Shown: positions 26,114 to 36,438, numbered from the stretch's first letter. The stretch is DNA of 64,000 bases from CAYQQJ01 sp964419935 (GCA_964419935.1 CAYQQJ010000013.1:35637-99636); one strand, 5' to 3'. The notes: a model not told the origin generated them from the letters alone. Translations and numbers: made by a program.

Positions 26114-28477
26114 CTAGAGTTGAGTAATCCTGAACCAATTAATATTCCAGCCTCCTGCCGGAGCAAAAATACCGACACTGTGTGTGCCTGCCGGAATCTG
26201 TACATCGTGCTGCACGGTTTGCCAATTTTGCCAGCCGCCCGTGGCTGGAATTACAACCTGGCCGAGCTGCGTGCTGCCGGCATTCAGGTCCAGCGACAAG
26301 GTCGCGCCATTGGGGCTCGCGACCCGATACTCAACGCGATAAGTGGCCGTTACCGGAATGATGACGTTGTCGTAGGCCATCCAGTCATTGGCGTCGATCC
26401 AGCCGACGTTGAGTGCGCCTTCACTGCAGGATTCCGTTTGCACACCAGACATAGCGGAATAGCTTTCCGCTTCCACCTGAACATTAAAATTAGTAGGAAG
26501 GTTTGGGGAGTTGAGTTTCCAACGCTGGCAGTCGCCGCCCAGCCACTGGTACAGCTGTACATTGGCGCCATCGGCGGTGGAACACTGGTTAACGTCCAGC
26601 ACCTTGCCGCCGTTTTTGGACACAATGCGGTAGTAACCGGGCTCGACTTCGTCAAAACCCCAACGCTGGCAGGCAGCGCCATTTGACGTCCACTGCTGGA
26701 CGTTCTGACCATCCATTGACAGGCATCCCTCCACATCCAGGGCAAGGCCGCTGACTACGGAAGTAATCTCAAAAAAACCGTCGCCGGTGGGCTGTACGTT
26801 CCACTTCTGGCAATCCGCGCCATTGGCAGGCCATTGGTTTACGTTGGCCCCTTGCGCTGTGGAACAGCCGGCCACGTCCAGCATTTTTCCGGATTTCTTG
26901 GATTGGATTGTGTAGGTTCCAGCGTCCACGGCATTGGCGCTCACGGGTTCAATCGACCAACGCTGACAGTCTCCACCCAGCCACTGCCACTGTTGCACGT
27001 TCTGACCATCCGCCGCGGAACAGGCATTCACGTCCAGAGCCAGCCCGCTGTTCTGGTTAATCAGGCGATAATAATCATCGCCCACGGGTTCAATGCGCCA
27101 GCGCTGGCAACTGGCACCATTCACAGGCCACTGCCGCACGTTGCCGCCGTTCACCGTTGAACAGGAATCAACTTCCAATGCTTGGCCGCTGACCTGAGAG
27201 ATGATTTCATAAACGCCACTACCTACATGGTTCAACTCCCAACGCTGACAGTCGCCACCACTCCAGGGCCACTGCTGCACGTTGGCGCCATCCGCAGTGG
27301 AGCATCCGCTCACGTCCAACGCTTTGCCACTGTGTTTGGCGGTCAGCCTGTAGGTGCCGCCTGCAAAAGGTGCGTTGAAATCGCCAATGCCTATGAACAT
27401 ACGGCACTCTTTGTTGGCCAGCTGAATAACTTCGCTACCGCCGTTGCGGGAAATAAACTGGGAGCTGTAGTTGGAACACGGGTTAGTACCGTCGCTGGGT
27501 GTGAACAAAGGTGCGGCACGCTCCGCCCACAGGCCGTTGCCATTGGTGCTGTTGACCATATACACCTGGCCATTGCGCGCCACATTGTTGCCGTTGCTGT
27601 CGCGCATAACCTGACCCGCAACCAGCAGTTCACCATTGGCCGTGCCGTTGTCAATCCAGGTCACCGTGGGTGCGTGGGAGAAATGATGTCCGGAGACGGA
27701 CTCAATGCGCGTACCTATATCAGTCGGCGAACCCCAATTGACCGCGTTGGACGACGTGCGATAAAAGGTGTCGCAGTTATGAGTGGACCCACAAATTTCG
27801 TAGACCATGAAGTAGTTGCCATTGGGCAACTTTGTGACAGTGGGCATGCCCGGACGTTGAATGGTGTCCGCCATCGCAATATCCACCACTTCAGCGCTCC
27901 AGGTGGCGCCGCCATCAGTCGAGATTTTGTGGGCGATCAGCTGATTATAGCCCGCCGCTTTGTGCTCTTCCGTGGCGTAATACATCACCAGGCGGCCTTG
28001 GGGATCTATGGCAAACTCAGCCTCCCACAAACCGGTGTTGCCGGTTACCGGCGTGGAAAAATAATTCCAGGTGTAGCCGTGATCCGTGCTGGTATAAATC
28101 TTAATTGCGCGGCTTGCCGGCGCCGGTCCGTTGTGAGTGGACACCACCCAAAACAATGTGCCCGCCGCCGTGTTTCCTAGCTGCTGGGGCACTTCATATA
28201 ACTCGGAACAACAGGTATGGGCGAATTGTGTTTCGTCGATGGTGGCAATTCTCGACCAGCTCACACCATCGTCTGTGCTTTGATAAATACGACCAGCACC
28301 AATCACATCAAAGCTGGCAATCAATCGACCGTTGGCCGCACCACTGGCTTGCAAGCGTATGAGTCGCGGGTAAAAGGAGTCTACATCTTCCAGGAGTGTC
28401 TCATTGGCCAGAGCGCCAGGCGCCAGCCCTATTCCGAGAAATGCCACTAGCAGAACGGATAGTATTCTAATTCTCAT
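26114..28477 (-). CDS. Secreted BNR/sialidase-fold hydrolase (GH93-like) with two ricin trefoils and CBM6-like domain
   Basis: 787 residues from ATG 28477 (GGAGG 6 nt upstream). Signal peptide 1-24. Residues 25-365 form a six-bladed propeller with Asp-box-like pieces (STDDGVSWSRIA, STDHGYTWNYFS, STDGGATWSAEV); the arrangement resembles GH93 exo-arabinanases and sialidases. Residues about 372-654 hold six ricin-type repeats, each with a C-Q-R/K-W end (DCQRWEL, SCQRWRI, DCQRWSI, DCQKWNV, ACQRWGF, DCQRWKL), i.e. two beta-trefoils (CBM13). Residues about 657-787 are a CBM6/35-like domain (VEAESYSAMSGV, GWIDANDWMAYD). Substrate not proven; arabinan or arabinogalactan fits the context. Confidence 0.75.
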   Translation of the reverse strand: MRIRILSVLLVAFLGIGLAPGALANETLLEDVDSFYPRLIRLQASGAANGRLIASFDVIGAGRIYQSTDDGVSWSRIATIDETQFAHTCCSELYEVPQQLGNTAAGTLFWVVSTHNGPAPASRAIKIYTSTDHGYTWNYFSTPVTGNTGLWEAEFAIDPQGRLVMYYATEEHKAAGYNQLIAHKISTDGGATWSAEVVDIAMADTIQRPGMPTVTKLPNGNYFMVYEICGSTHNCDTFYRTSSNAVNWGSPTDIGTRIESVSGHHFSHAPTVTWIDNGTANGELLVAGQVMRDSNGNNVARNGQVYMVNSTNGNGLWAERAAPLFTPSDGTNPCSNYSSQFISRNGGSEVIQLANKECRMFIGIGDFNAPFAGGTYRLTAKHSGKALDVSGCSTADGANVQQWPWSGGDCQRWELNHVGSGVYEIISQVSGQALEVDSCSTVNGGNVRQWPVNGASCQRWRIEPVGDDYYRLINQNSGLALDVNACSAADGQNVQQWQWLGGDCQRWSIEPVSANAVDAGTYTIQSKKSGKMLDVAGCSTAQGANVNQWPANGADCQKWNVQPTGDGFFEITSVVSGLALDVEGCLSMDGQNVQQWTSNGAACQRWGFDEVEPGYYRIVSKNGGKVLDVNQCSTADGANVQLYQWLGGDCQRWKLNSPNLPTNFNVQVEAESYSAMSGVQTESCSEGALNVGWIDANDWMAYDNVIIPVTATYRVEYRVASPNGATLSLDLNAGSTQLGQVVIPATGGWQNWQTVQHDVQIPAGTHSVGIFAPAGGWNINWFRITQL

Positions 28478-28699
28478 AAAGGCCTCCATATTTGCATTAT
28501 TGTAGTGCGACGACGTCTGCCAAAAGACGCCGCCGTTCGGGGCGGAATGCCCCAAACCTTTTTTATGGGTTACCTCAAAGAACGGTTAGATTTTGCAGGC
28601 ACCCTGAATGAAGTTTCGAGAATACACGGCAGCAACAGTCACTGACTCTTACCTCCCGTGTTGACGCTCCATCCCTGGAGCTCGATAAAAAATGACGGT

Positions 28700-30724
28700 T
28701 TAGTGACTTAAAAACGTTTGCGCCCGGTCGTCAGACAGCATTTCCCACAGCGATGCGACAACCCATCCAGGTGCAAAATAATTGTTGTAAAAGCCTTTGC
28801 CAAAGTGACCGTAATCCCAGTTGGTATGCTGCACGACTTCAGGGTAGTAACCCACCTTGGCAATGCCAACCATATGGCCCGGGCGAGGTAGCAACTGGCT
28901 CTTCATGGAGGACTCGATGACCTCGGCAAACACGGCCAATCTCGGAGCTCTTCGCTCTTCGGCCAGCCAGTTCAAAACATCGAGGTAGCCAAAGATGAAA
29001 ACGTCCACGTGGTTATTTTCCACAGAGACATTGCCCCAGCCTCGTGTTTTGAACCCGACGTCGCCAAGCATTTGGCCTTTAGCGAAAGGTACATCCCAGG
29101 TGTAGTACCAGGACATCACAAAGTAATTCGCGGTGAGAGCGAGATCCGTGTACTTCGTTTTCTCCCGGCCCTCTGTTGCCAATGCCAGATAATAGAACGC
29201 GGTTGCGGTATAGAAACTTGCTTCTTTGTCCACGCTGTTGGCGTCAAGTGTTGAGGAGAAGTATTCCGCCTGACTGACAATAGCGTCTTCCAAGTATTCG
29301 GCGGAGCGCTTTGCAGTTTCCAGGTATTTCTTATCTCCGAAGTATTCTGATCCCATGACCAGCGACAACACTGCCGACGCGCTGCTGCCGCCTGAAGGGT
29401 CGACGACCTCACTTTCAGTAGTGAATTTTCTGGGGAAACTTCCGTCCTTACGTTGCAGCGCCACCAGTTTGTCCAACAGGGCAACAGTTTTTTCTTCCCA
29501 TTCAGGATGGTCCCGGCCGTGGTCCTTTTCATACTGAAGGTACAGCAAAATAGCGTATACACCTTCTGACTGACGGCGAATAGACAGCACGTCGGTTTCC
29601 TCGGCCTTTTCGTAATCGACATACTCTTTCAGGAAGTTGTTTTCATCAAGTCCATGCTTCAGATAGGAATCAAACACCGCTCTGCCAATCCCGGACAGTT
29701 GGGCGTTGTTAATCTGGTCACCATATTCCAACGCATTGAATGCGTTAAGCAATACACGACCAATGAAGCCAATCTCGAAAATGGGACGCTTGCCGGCTTT
29801 GTCCGTCAGCAAGTGAATGCCGGAAAATCCCTTCAACGGATAGTCATCAATGTAACTTTGAGTGTAGAACTGGGACAGCAGCTCTTTGACTTTCGCCGTT
29901 TCCAAAGTGTCCGCGACGGGTTTGGGTTGCATGGCGTCGTAACTGTACTGCCAGGTTTTCTTGACAAAGTCCGAGAAGCTTTCCACTGCAACGTCGCTCA
30001 CCTGAGTGTCTCGAACCTGATAGGTAACTTTAATTGACTGATCTTCATCCAGGGTTACGAACGCGAGAGACTCCGGTACCAGAGTAAGCTTTCTGACGTA
30101 AGTCTTGGGCGACTCGCTGTACGGATAACCGAATTGCAGGTACACGCCTTTGTCGTTCTTACCGAAGCCAACGCTGCCCAGATCCGAGTGGCTGGAGAGA
30201 ATCATCTCGCCCACGCCCGGCAGCGCAACGGCATCTACCTCGTGGTCGTCCATGCGTAAAACGGTAATACCGCGGTCACCGCGTTCGCTGTATACGCCTA
30301 CCAGCGGCGTGCTCAGGCGATCTTCCCGCACACTCCAATTTCTAGCTTCATTGACTGTCGGTGCGCCCTCCGAGGAACGCAGATTTTTCTTGTACCAGAG
30401 GCCTGGCAGCAGGAAATCGCTGTTCTCGTAACGCAAGTTCGTTTGCAGGTAATTCTGGATATTGAAGTGAACCTTCTCATCCGCCTCAATATGGAAGCTA
30501 TAGGTGTCACCGCTTTTGACAACTTCCACATCCACATTTGTCAGATCCTGCGCTCGCAGGTCCCATTGGTTGTCTCCCGATGGCTGCCACTGCAATTCAT
30601 AGGATGTAGCTGGGTTTCCCGGGGTCTTCAAATAGAGAGTGGAACTCATATCAGCAGCAAGCGCAAACGGGCTTGCTGAGGAAACGATCGCAAAAATAGC
30701 GGATGCCTTCAATAGCAGTTTCAT
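28700..30724 (-). CDS. Secreted protein of unknown family, probable alpha/alpha-toroid glycoside hydrolase
   Basis: 674 residues from ATG 30724; an upstream in-frame ATG is rejected because MKLLLKASAIFAIVSSASPF starts a clean signal peptide (cut after FALAA). Residues about 25-270 look beta-rich, and 280-670 are helical with repeated aromatic segments (SIRRQSEGVYAILLYLQYE, VALQRKDGSFPRKF, SFYTATAFYYLALATEG, FGYLDVLNWLAEERR). A beta-sandwich before an alpha-toroid is the layout of several polysaccharide lyase and hydrolase families. I cannot name the family. It sits between GalM and the BNR/ricin enzyme. Confidence 0.6.
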   Translation of the reverse strand: MKLLLKASAIFAIVSSASPFALAADMSSTLYLKTPGNPATSYELQWQPSGDNQWDLRAQDLTNVDVEVVKSGDTYSFHIEADEKVHFNIQNYLQTNLRYENSDFLLPGLWYKKNLRSSEGAPTVNEARNWSVREDRLSTPLVGVYSERGDRGITVLRMDDHEVDAVALPGVGEMILSSHSDLGSVGFGKNDKGVYLQFGYPYSESPKTYVRKLTLVPESLAFVTLDEDQSIKVTYQVRDTQVSDVAVESFSDFVKKTWQYSYDAMQPKPVADTLETAKVKELLSQFYTQSYIDDYPLKGFSGIHLLTDKAGKRPIFEIGFIGRVLLNAFNALEYGDQINNAQLSGIGRAVFDSYLKHGLDENNFLKEYVDYEKAEETDVLSIRRQSEGVYAILLYLQYEKDHGRDHPEWEEKTVALLDKLVALQRKDGSFPRKFTTESEVVDPSGGSSASAVLSLVMGSEYFGDKKYLETAKRSAEYLEDAIVSQAEYFSSTLDANSVDKEASFYTATAFYYLALATEGREKTKYTDLALTANYFVMSWYYTWDVPFAKGQMLGDVGFKTRGWGNVSVENNHVDVFIFGYLDVLNWLAEERRAPRLAVFAEVIESSMKSQLLPRPGHMVGIAKVGYYPEVVQHTNWDYGHFGKGFYNNYFAPGWVVASLWEMLSDDRAQTFLSH

Positions 30725-30780
30725 AACCTGATCACTTTGCTTGGGGAAGAATACGGCTGGCATTGCCAGCCGCAGTCGTA

Positions 30781-31926
30781 TCAGTCGCTGACAGAAAAGC
30801 GATAAATCGTTTTGGACTTAAAGCTATCTCCCGCTTTGAGTGTGGTGCGGGGAAAATGCGGATGATTGGGCGAATCGGGGTAATGCTGGGTTTCCAACGC
30901 TACGCCGCTGCGGTACTGATACTTTGCCCCATCCTTGCCTGTAGTTGATCCGTCCAGGAAGTTGCCGGAATAAAATTGCAGGGCCGGTTGATCGGTAATC
31001 ACAGTCATCTGACGACCGGAATCAGGATCGGTCAACACCGCGGCTGTGTGCAGCTGTCCGTCAAATTCAGAGCGGCGCAACACCCAGTTGTGATCAAAAC
31101 CACCGCCGAACTCAAGTTGTTGGTGCTTCTCTTTGATGTCCCGGCCAATGGGTTTGGCTTTGGTGAAATCAAACGGCGAGCCCTTCACGGCCAGAATTTC
31201 TCCGGTGGGTATCAGGGACTTGGTCACTGGCGTATAAAAGTCTGCGTTGATCTTCAATGTGTGCTCGAGGATGGAACCATCATCATGGCCAGCCAGGTTG
31301 AAGTAACTGTGCTGGGAGATATTGAAAATGGTATCGTCAGCCGCGGTTGCCAGATAATCGATCACCAGTTCGTTGTCCTGGGTGAACCTATAGGTTACAG
31401 CCACATAGATTTCGCCGGGGTAACCTTCATCCGCATCGGGTGAAATAATGGAAAAGCGCACAGCGGGACCCTGATCGGTTTCCAGAACCTGACCGTCCCA
31501 CAGTAGTTTGTCAAAGCCGACGTTACCGCCGTGCAAATGATTTTCGCCGTTATTGGTAGCCAACTGATAGGTCTCACCATTGAGTTCAAAACGGCCTTTT
31601 TCGATGCGGTTGGCGTAGCGGCCGACCACGGCACCAAAGTAGGAGCTATCCAGATAAGGAGCGGCTTTGTCAAAGCCGAAAACCACGTCGTCCAGCTTTC
31701 CGTTCTTGTCAGGTACATTCAGGCTAACAATGATAGCGCCCAGATTGGTGAAACTGACCGACGCACCGGATTCGTTTTCGAAGGTGTAGAGTTGAGTGGA
31801 GCGGCCATCAGGCAACTTACCGAATTCATTGATTGTAACTTTCATCGCATCCTCACTGTCCGCCAGGGATTGGCCGGAGAAAACCACACTGGCAACCGCC
31901 AGCAGAGCAAGTTGTATATATTTCAT
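30781..31926 (-). CDS. galM: Aldose 1-epimerase (galactose mutarotase), secreted
   Basis: 381 residues with a signal peptide (cut after FSGQSLA). NGENHLHGGNVGFDKLLW holds the first catalytic His, FNISQHSYFNLAGHD the second His, and EFGGGFDHNWVL the substrate-binding Asp region. The catalytic Glu is expected near LETQHYPDSPNHPHFP. It interconverts alpha and beta anomers of galactose or glucose, here in the periplasm. GAGG precedes the ATG. Its presence beside a GalR-like regulator supports a galactose-containing substrate. Confidence 0.92.
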   Translation of the reverse strand: MKYIQLALLAVASVVFSGQSLADSEDAMKVTINEFGKLPDGRSTQLYTFENESGASVSFTNLGAIIVSLNVPDKNGKLDDVVFGFDKAAPYLDSSYFGAVVGRYANRIEKGRFELNGETYQLATNNGENHLHGGNVGFDKLLWDGQVLETDQGPAVRFSIISPDADEGYPGEIYVAVTYRFTQDNELVIDYLATAADDTIFNISQHSYFNLAGHDDGSILEHTLKINADFYTPVTKSLIPTGEILAVKGSPFDFTKAKPIGRDIKEKHQQLEFGGGFDHNWVLRRSEFDGQLHTAAVLTDPDSGRQMTVITDQPALQFYSGNFLDGSTTGKDGAKYQYRSGVALETQHYPDSPNHPHFPRTTLKAGDSFKSKTIYRFSVSD

Positions 31927-32024
31927 AGTGACCTCACAAAATGTTGTGGGAGTGGGCTATCTGCTTATGGAAGCGTCAGAACCTTAACAGCCGCGCAGCA
32001 TTATTGCCGCGCGGCGTCATCATT

Positions 32025-33470
32025 CTACTTTGGCATGGGCTGCGGTGACATGGTCGGCCCCCAGGCTTCGAGAATATCCGGCCCGTTTTTCTGCGGTACA
32101 AACTGGAGCCGGTCAATGGCCATTTGCCGGGGCTCGGTGGTTTGCAAGTCGTTGTGCTGGTGGTAGACGATTATCAATTCGCTGCCATCAGGAGACTCCA
32201 CAATACTGTGGTGTGCTGTGCCGCGGGCGTAGCTGGTGGACTTCATGATGGGGTTGTTTTCGTACTTGGTCCACGGACCCAGCGGATGCTTGGCCGTGGC
32301 ATAGCCGACGGAATAGTGCGGGCTTTCGAAATGACTGCCCGAGTAGGTCAGGTAATAGGTGTCATTGTGTTTCAGAATCACCGCGCCTTCGGCGACGTTG
32401 GCCATATGGGTTTCCCAGGGCTCGACCGGGCTGATCAACTTTTTCCGGGTCTCGGGCTTGATGGTCGTCATGTCGTCATTGAGTTCGGCACCCCAAATAT
32501 GATTGCCGTTGTCAAAGCTCACATAATAGAAATAGCGTTTGCCGTCATCATCCTCGAACACGTACGCATCGATTTTGATCGACTCGGGCATCATGGGGAC
32601 TTGTTCTTTTTGCTTGAAAGGTCCCATGGGAGAATCCGACTGGGCCACAGCAATGCGCTCGTCCACGGCGTAGTACAAATAGAATGTGCCGTCGCGCTCG
32701 ACAATATCAGGCGCCCAGAAGCGGGATTCGCCCCAGGAGTCTTCATTTTTCAGCACAAAACCCTGGTCTTCCCAGTTCACCAGATCACTGGAGGTATACA
32801 GGCGTATGCCGTTCACCATTTTAGGAAAGTCCGGCGTATAGGTGCAGTAGGCGTAATAGCGGTTTTCATGTTTCATCACTTCCGGGTCGGCGCAGCCCGC
32901 CTGTACCGGGTTCTGGTAGGTGAGTTCGGGTAATTCGCGTTTGTAGGCTTCGACATTTACGTTGCGGAATTCCGCCTGCCCGCCGCTCACCCGCAGCGCC
33001 AGTTGCCCTGCGGTGTAGCTATCGTCCACCGCGTCGTACTTGGGGAACTGGTTCTCGGCCACGGGGTTGTCGTCCACATAAAGAACGAAATTATTGCCGC
33101 TGACTTCCAGTCGTACCGGATACCATTGTTCCAGTTCGATACTGACTTTGCGTCGGGCCATTTCACTGGAGTCTTCCAGCAGGAATACGGTCTGGTCTGC
33201 ACTGCTCAAACCGGTGTAGTAGCCGGCGAAGCTTTCCGTCGTCAGATCGCCTGCGCGGAAAGCAAACCCGGCAACGGCGTCCGCGCTCCCGAGTTTGATA
33301 TCGGCTTCCACCACGTAGGATTGCGAGCCGGGCAGCTCCAGCACTTCCAGGATCTGGCTGTTTTCACTCGGCGCGGGGCTTGCGAGTGCATTCTCCGAGT
33401 TTTGTTTTTCGCCACCGCCGCAGCCTACCAAGCTGGCCAGGGCGATTGCTGTAATAGTTAACTTGTTCAT
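32025..33470 (-). CDS. GH43 lipoprotein with N-terminal concanavalin/LamG-like domain
   Basis: 481 residues. Lipobox LVGC puts the lipid on Cys17. Residues about 40-175 form a jelly-roll resembling LamG or CBM66-type domains (SYVVEADIKLGSADAVAGF, WYPVRLEVSGNNFVLYVDDN). Residues about 180-480 are the GH43 propeller: NPVQAGCADPEVM (base Asp), KIDAYVFEDDDGKRYFYY (pKa-modulating Asp) and NVAEGAVILKHND (acid Glu). Family members are arabinofuranosidases, xylosidases or galactosidases. Probably outer-membrane-anchored. First enzyme after the TonB receptor gene, which ends in a terminator. Confidence 0.85.
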   Translation of the reverse strand: MNKLTITAIALASLVGCGGGEKQNSENALASPAPSENSQILEVLELPGSQSYVVEADIKLGSADAVAGFAFRAGDLTTESFAGYYTGLSSADQTVFLLEDSSEMARRKVSIELEQWYPVRLEVSGNNFVLYVDDNPVAENQFPKYDAVDDSYTAGQLALRVSGGQAEFRNVNVEAYKRELPELTYQNPVQAGCADPEVMKHENRYYAYCTYTPDFPKMVNGIRLYTSSDLVNWEDQGFVLKNEDSWGESRFWAPDIVERDGTFYLYYAVDERIAVAQSDSPMGPFKQKEQVPMMPESIKIDAYVFEDDDGKRYFYYVSFDNGNHIWGAELNDDMTTIKPETRKKLISPVEPWETHMANVAEGAVILKHNDTYYLTYSGSHFESPHYSVGYATAKHPLGPWTKYENNPIMKSTSYARGTAHHSIVESPDGSELIIVYHQHNDLQTTEPRQMAIDRLQFVPQKNGPDILEAWGPTMSPQPMPK

Positions 33471-33655
33471 GGTCTCGTCTCTTGTTTGTTCAGTTCACAC
33501 GGCAAAGATAGGGACTATTTATAAGCTCATAGGTTTTATAAGGTCATAGATTTATGAGGTCATAGCTTTAATGTAAGGCATTAAATGTCACGCGCTTAAA
33601 CATCACCATCTGAATGTCATAATAAGCGATGCACAGGTTATACCGCCTCCAATGT

Positions 33656-33690
33656 AAAAAAGGCCTCGCAAGCGAGCTTACGAGGCCCAA
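33656..33690 (-). terminator. Rho-independent terminator of TonB receptor gene
   Basis: On the minus strand GGGCCTCG, a loop region TAAGCTCGCTTG, then CGAGGCC and a T run. It follows the receptor stop by about 60 nt. The remaining gap to the GH43 gene (33471-33655) is AT-rich with repeated TTATAAGGTCATAG-like words. Confidence 0.85.
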
Positions 33691-33747
33691 GTAGCTCATA
33701 CCATTAAACCGGTATGCCAGGGAGAGCTCACACAGTCACGTGCCAGC

Positions 33748-36438
33748 TTAAAGAGTCATGCGAATGCTCGCACCGTAGAACTTGTCGTCGATACGAATAT
33801 CGTGCGGGAAGGCTTCAGTGTCGAAGTAGCTGTAATACTTGCCACCATTCACGTTCACACCTTCCAGACTCACGGTAATGTTATCCGTTACGTCATACCC
33901 GATGGAGAAATCCAGACGGCCGTTCGCCTTGACGCTGTTGAACTTGGGTCCATCGCCAGCAGTAACCAAACCGCCACCGAAGTGAACCTCGTCGTACTTG
34001 GAACGCCAGTTGTAGACAACACGCGCAGTGATGCCAAACTTCTCGTACAAAAGCCCAACGTTGTAGCTATTTTTGGACACACCCAGCAGTGGCTCACCTT
34101 CAAGCGGGTCATCCTTGGTATCGATGGATGAGTCAGCCAATGTGTAGTTGGCAGTCACACCCAAGCCATCCCAGCCGTGCGGCAGGAAATCCAGGAACCA
34201 CTGAGAACTCAGCTCGAGCCCTTGTAACGAGGACTCTCCCAAGTTACGCGGACGAGAGATGTTGTACGAGATGCCGTCGATCGTTTCAGCCGCGACGCCT
34301 CTGGCGATACGATCCTCAATTGTACGGTGATAGATCGCAGCGGACACATAGTTGCTGTCGCTGAAGTAATATTCGACCGTTGCATCATAAGCATCCGATG
34401 TTTGAGGCTTCAGGTCTGGATTACCGCCGTTGCCGGCAGGACGGATGTTTTCATTCTCCGGGATGTTATAGGTCAAACCTGGGTTCAGGTCCCCGAAGAA
34501 AGGTTGTGAAATGGTTTTCGCGTATGTCAAACGGAACTGCAATTCATCGTTTACCTGCAACCTCGCAGAAGCATTCGGCAGAAAATGACTGTCAGATGTA
34601 TCGCGCGTTACGGAGGTCGGCACATCGTCGATTCGTCCAGTACCGGATAGAGTGCGGTCAGTGCTGCTGTACCGGGCACCCAGCAAACCGTCGAGCAGCA
34701 TGCCGTTGCCAAAAGCAAATTCATACTTACCCTGTAAATACACCTCTGCGGTTTTCTCGCTGGCGGCGTAATTTTTGGATGCATCCCAATCCGGATCGCC
34801 AGGTTCAGCGCCGTATACTTCGCGCAGCACTTCAGTATGATCGCGCAAGAAGTCAGCGCTAGGCGTCATCCACTTGGTGCCGTTGTTGATCATCGGAATT
34901 GAGCTCGGCGATTCAACCAAAAAATCATCCGGTAATTCAGAGTCGCTGATAAGCGTCATACGGTTGCCACCCGGCGCCCCTGGGCCTCCGGACGGTGTGG
35001 CTAAAAAGGCTGCGTCGCGGTCACCGTAGTGCGCACCAAACTGCAGTTCACTGAAGAATCCGCCATCCATATGAAAGACGCCATCGAAGGCTAACGCATT
35101 GGCTTCGGATTCGGCTTGGTTGAAGTCTTGAATTAGCGCGTTGGCAAAACGAAAGTCGTCTTTGGACTGCAACGGATAGCCCGGCATTACAGTAGTACCG
35201 TGGCTGTCATCATTAATGATGACATTCACCGCATCGATTTGCTTGCCGATATCGATAATCGTGGTGCGATTGGACGTCTCTGATTCAACTCGGGACAGAT
35301 CGACATTCAGTTCCAGTTTGTCTGTGGTGTACTTGATACCGCCGCCATAAACGTACTGGTCAGTTTCATTACTTTTTGCCTGAGTTGACGTCATTCCCGG
35401 CACGTTATTGAAGGTGGCGGACTGCCCCAGGCGAAGCTCCTGAATGGTTGTGGAGTTGGCATCATAAAAACCCGCCGGGTTTACCGGCACAGTAAAGCTG
35501 TCACCAGTGGTTTCAAGGTTAGTAATGCTTTGCGCCGCGAAGATATCTGAGAAAATAAAGAAGATGCCGGACTTGTTCTCGTAACCGGCGTAAAGCGCAT
35601 CCGCATAGACTTCCAGATTGTCGCTCGGACGCCACTGGAAGTAGGCGTTTGCCTGGGGACGCTCGTAGTTCCCGGTTGCGGTCTGCCCGCCCACACAGGT
35701 TGGCAGCACAGCCCCGTCACCGCCAGCAGGACCGTTAGTGCCTGAACGCGGGTCACAGTTAAACGAGGTTGGACGGTTAAAATCCTGATCCGAATAAGAA
35801 ATATTGGCCAACAAGCCCATTTCCCCGGCGTCGGTGTCGAACCGGTTGGAGACCAGAACGCTGCCTGACAGATTGGTTTTATCAACCTGATCGCCCTGGC
35901 GCGCTCGCACGCTGCTGCCCACAGTCCAGCCGTCTTTAAGGCCGAAGGGCTTTACACGCTGAAGGTTGATAACACCTGCAACCCCACCGGTAACAAGGTC
36001 AGCAGAGTTGGACTTATACACCTGAACGCCTGACAAGGCTTCCGCGGGCAAATCTTGGAAAGAGAATCCACGCCCGACGCCTGTGAATATTTTGCGCCCG
36101 TCGAGAGTGGTAACAATGTCACCGATACCGCGAATCAGCGGGCTTGTGATTTCGTTATTTGCGCCGTTGTTAACCTGAATACCCGGTACGCGCTGCAGCG
36201 CTTCAGCAACGGTGTTATCGGGGAATTTGCCGATATCGTCCGCAACAATGGCATCCACTACCCGGTCGGAACTTCGCTTGATGTCCTGCGCCCGCTCCAA
36301 ACTGCTGCGGATCCCGGTAACAACCACTTCTTCAAGAAGTTGCGCGTTTTCCCCGGTTTCCTGTGCAAAAGCCGCCCCGCTGACGATTGTGGAAATTGCA
36401 GCTGCCAATGCAGCCTTTTTACGCACGCTCACGCTCAT
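33748..36438 (-). CDS. TonB-dependent outer-membrane receptor 1
   Basis: 896 residues from ATG 36438 (GAGGAG 8 nt upstream). Signal peptide (cut after GAAFA). A TonB-box-like EEVVVTGIRSSLERAQDIKR segment opens the plug, a form common in Cellvibrionales/Alteromonadales receptors for glycans. The plug (about 55-170: VAEALQRVPGIQVNNG, SPLIRGIGDIVTTLDGRK) is followed by the 22-strand barrel, ending in YGASIRMTL with the usual aromatic/hydrophobic C-terminus. It likely imports oligosaccharides released by the locus enzymes. Expressed from the promoter at 36622-36650, between two GalR-type operators. Confidence 0.92.
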   Translation of the reverse strand: MSVSVRKKAALAAAISTIVSGAAFAQETGENAQLLEEVVVTGIRSSLERAQDIKRSSDRVVDAIVADDIGKFPDNTVAEALQRVPGIQVNNGANNEITSPLIRGIGDIVTTLDGRKIFTGVGRGFSFQDLPAEALSGVQVYKSNSADLVTGGVAGVINLQRVKPFGLKDGWTVGSSVRARQGDQVDKTNLSGSVLVSNRFDTDAGEMGLLANISYSDQDFNRPTSFNCDPRSGTNGPAGGDGAVLPTCVGGQTATGNYERPQANAYFQWRPSDNLEVYADALYAGYENKSGIFFIFSDIFAAQSITNLETTGDSFTVPVNPAGFYDANSTTIQELRLGQSATFNNVPGMTSTQAKSNETDQYVYGGGIKYTTDKLELNVDLSRVESETSNRTTIIDIGKQIDAVNVIINDDSHGTTVMPGYPLQSKDDFRFANALIQDFNQAESEANALAFDGVFHMDGGFFSELQFGAHYGDRDAAFLATPSGGPGAPGGNRMTLISDSELPDDFLVESPSSIPMINNGTKWMTPSADFLRDHTEVLREVYGAEPGDPDWDASKNYAASEKTAEVYLQGKYEFAFGNGMLLDGLLGARYSSTDRTLSGTGRIDDVPTSVTRDTSDSHFLPNASARLQVNDELQFRLTYAKTISQPFFGDLNPGLTYNIPENENIRPAGNGGNPDLKPQTSDAYDATVEYYFSDSNYVSAAIYHRTIEDRIARGVAAETIDGISYNISRPRNLGESSLQGLELSSQWFLDFLPHGWDGLGVTANYTLADSSIDTKDDPLEGEPLLGVSKNSYNVGLLYEKFGITARVVYNWRSKYDEVHFGGGLVTAGDGPKFNSVKANGRLDFSIGYDVTDNITVSLEGVNVNGGKYYSYFDTEAFPHDIRIDDKFYGASIRMTL

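Noticed and set aside
28520..28570. Terminator at GGGGC/GCCCC near 28540
   Set aside because: The 5-bp stem has no T run on the minus strand where it would be needed.
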